Of a stretch of DNA of 5,642 nt, positions 5,553-5,642 are shown in pieces (position 1 is the first letter of the stretch; each line of letters opens with the position of its first letter). The notes below the pieces were generated by a model. That model saw only the letters and a program-made list of their open reading frames with translations, ran no database searches and was not told where the DNA came from. The DNA is from JAKPAM01 sp047605425 (GTDB lineage Bacteria > Pseudomonadota > Gammaproteobacteria > Burkholderiales > Burkholderiaceae_E), in the NCBI GenBank assembly GCA_047605425.1, contig JASGFT010000264.1, positions 1-5,642 of the forward strand, given 5' to 3'. A program made the translations under genes and the position numbers.

Positions 5553-5642
5553 TCAGAACTCCAGCCAGTCGCTGTCGTCGGTGCCGTTGGCCGCGCGCCG
5601 CGCCGCCGGCGGCGCTTCGGGCGCCGGGGCCGCGGCGGCCGG
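5553..5642 (-). CDS. C-terminal end of a methyl-accepting chemotaxis protein (5' part outside window)
   Basis: On the - strand the frame is open from the window edge (5642) to a TGA at 5555-5553 and encodes 29 residues. These are an alanine/proline-rich flexible linker, then RRAANGTDDSDWLEF. In membrane chemoreceptors a long Ala/Pro linker ending in a W-x-x-F pentapeptide (NWETF in E. coli Tsr/Tar) tethers the methyltransferase CheR and methylesterase CheB. DWLEF fits this pattern, and betaproteobacterial receptors commonly have such tails. The signalling domain itself is off the window, so ligand specificity is unknown. The stop lies 31 bases from the end of the convergent aldolase gene. Too short for certainty; another protein with an acidic aromatic tail is possible. 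Confidence 0.65.
   Translation of the reverse strand, partial: PAAAAPAPEAPPAARRAANGTDDSDWLEF

Overview
This is a GC-rich window, probably from a betaproteobacterium of the order Burkholderiales. The assignment rests on G/C-ending codons, the close family look of the hydroxyaspartate/threonine dehydratase and the DHH protein, and a chemotaxis-receptor tail ending in a WxxF pentapeptide. It is inferred from protein character only, since nothing could be searched.

Left part (1-1765). The + strand begins with the 3' end of a probable DUF222/HNH endonuclease-type gene (1-237), whose last codons contain a perfect short palindrome. A scrambled stretch follows. Positions 313 to about 420 read on the - strand like the last 35 or so codons of a lost gene. 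This runs directly into a LysR-type regulator (+ strand) that keeps essentially its whole protein but has no normal start codon. The arrangement looks like the scar of a deletion that removed the regulator's promoter and start together with most of a divergent target gene. A roughly 400-base gene-poor gap (1360-1765) follows.

Middle part (1766-4618, - strand). In transcription order this holds a PLP-dependent threo-3-hydroxyaspartate/threonine-type dehydratase (4618-3581), a TetR-family regulator (3533-2928) and a DHH-family phosphoesterase annotated in related genomes as exopolyphosphatase-like (2713-1766). The TetR gene has its own promoter, with a TTGACA -35 inside the last codons of the dehydratase. 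A near-perfect 16-base palindrome covers the -10 and the dehydratase stop codon, which suggests autorepression. A perfect 29-bp inverted repeat with a 16-base loop lies between the TetR and DHH genes.

Right part (4760-5642). Divergent from the dehydratase is a HpcH/HpaI-family class II pyruvate aldolase (+ strand), followed by the convergent 3' end of a methyl-accepting chemotaxis protein (- strand, partial, running off the window). The dehydratase and aldolase share a 141-base intergenic region. They could be linked metabolically: hydroxyaspartate deamination gives oxaloacetate, and HpaI-type aldolases are known to act on pyruvate enolate chemistry, including oxaloacetate decarboxylation. 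That link is inference. I found no wholly new system; the most informative signals are the large inverted repeat, the deletion scar at the LysR gene and the TetR operator.
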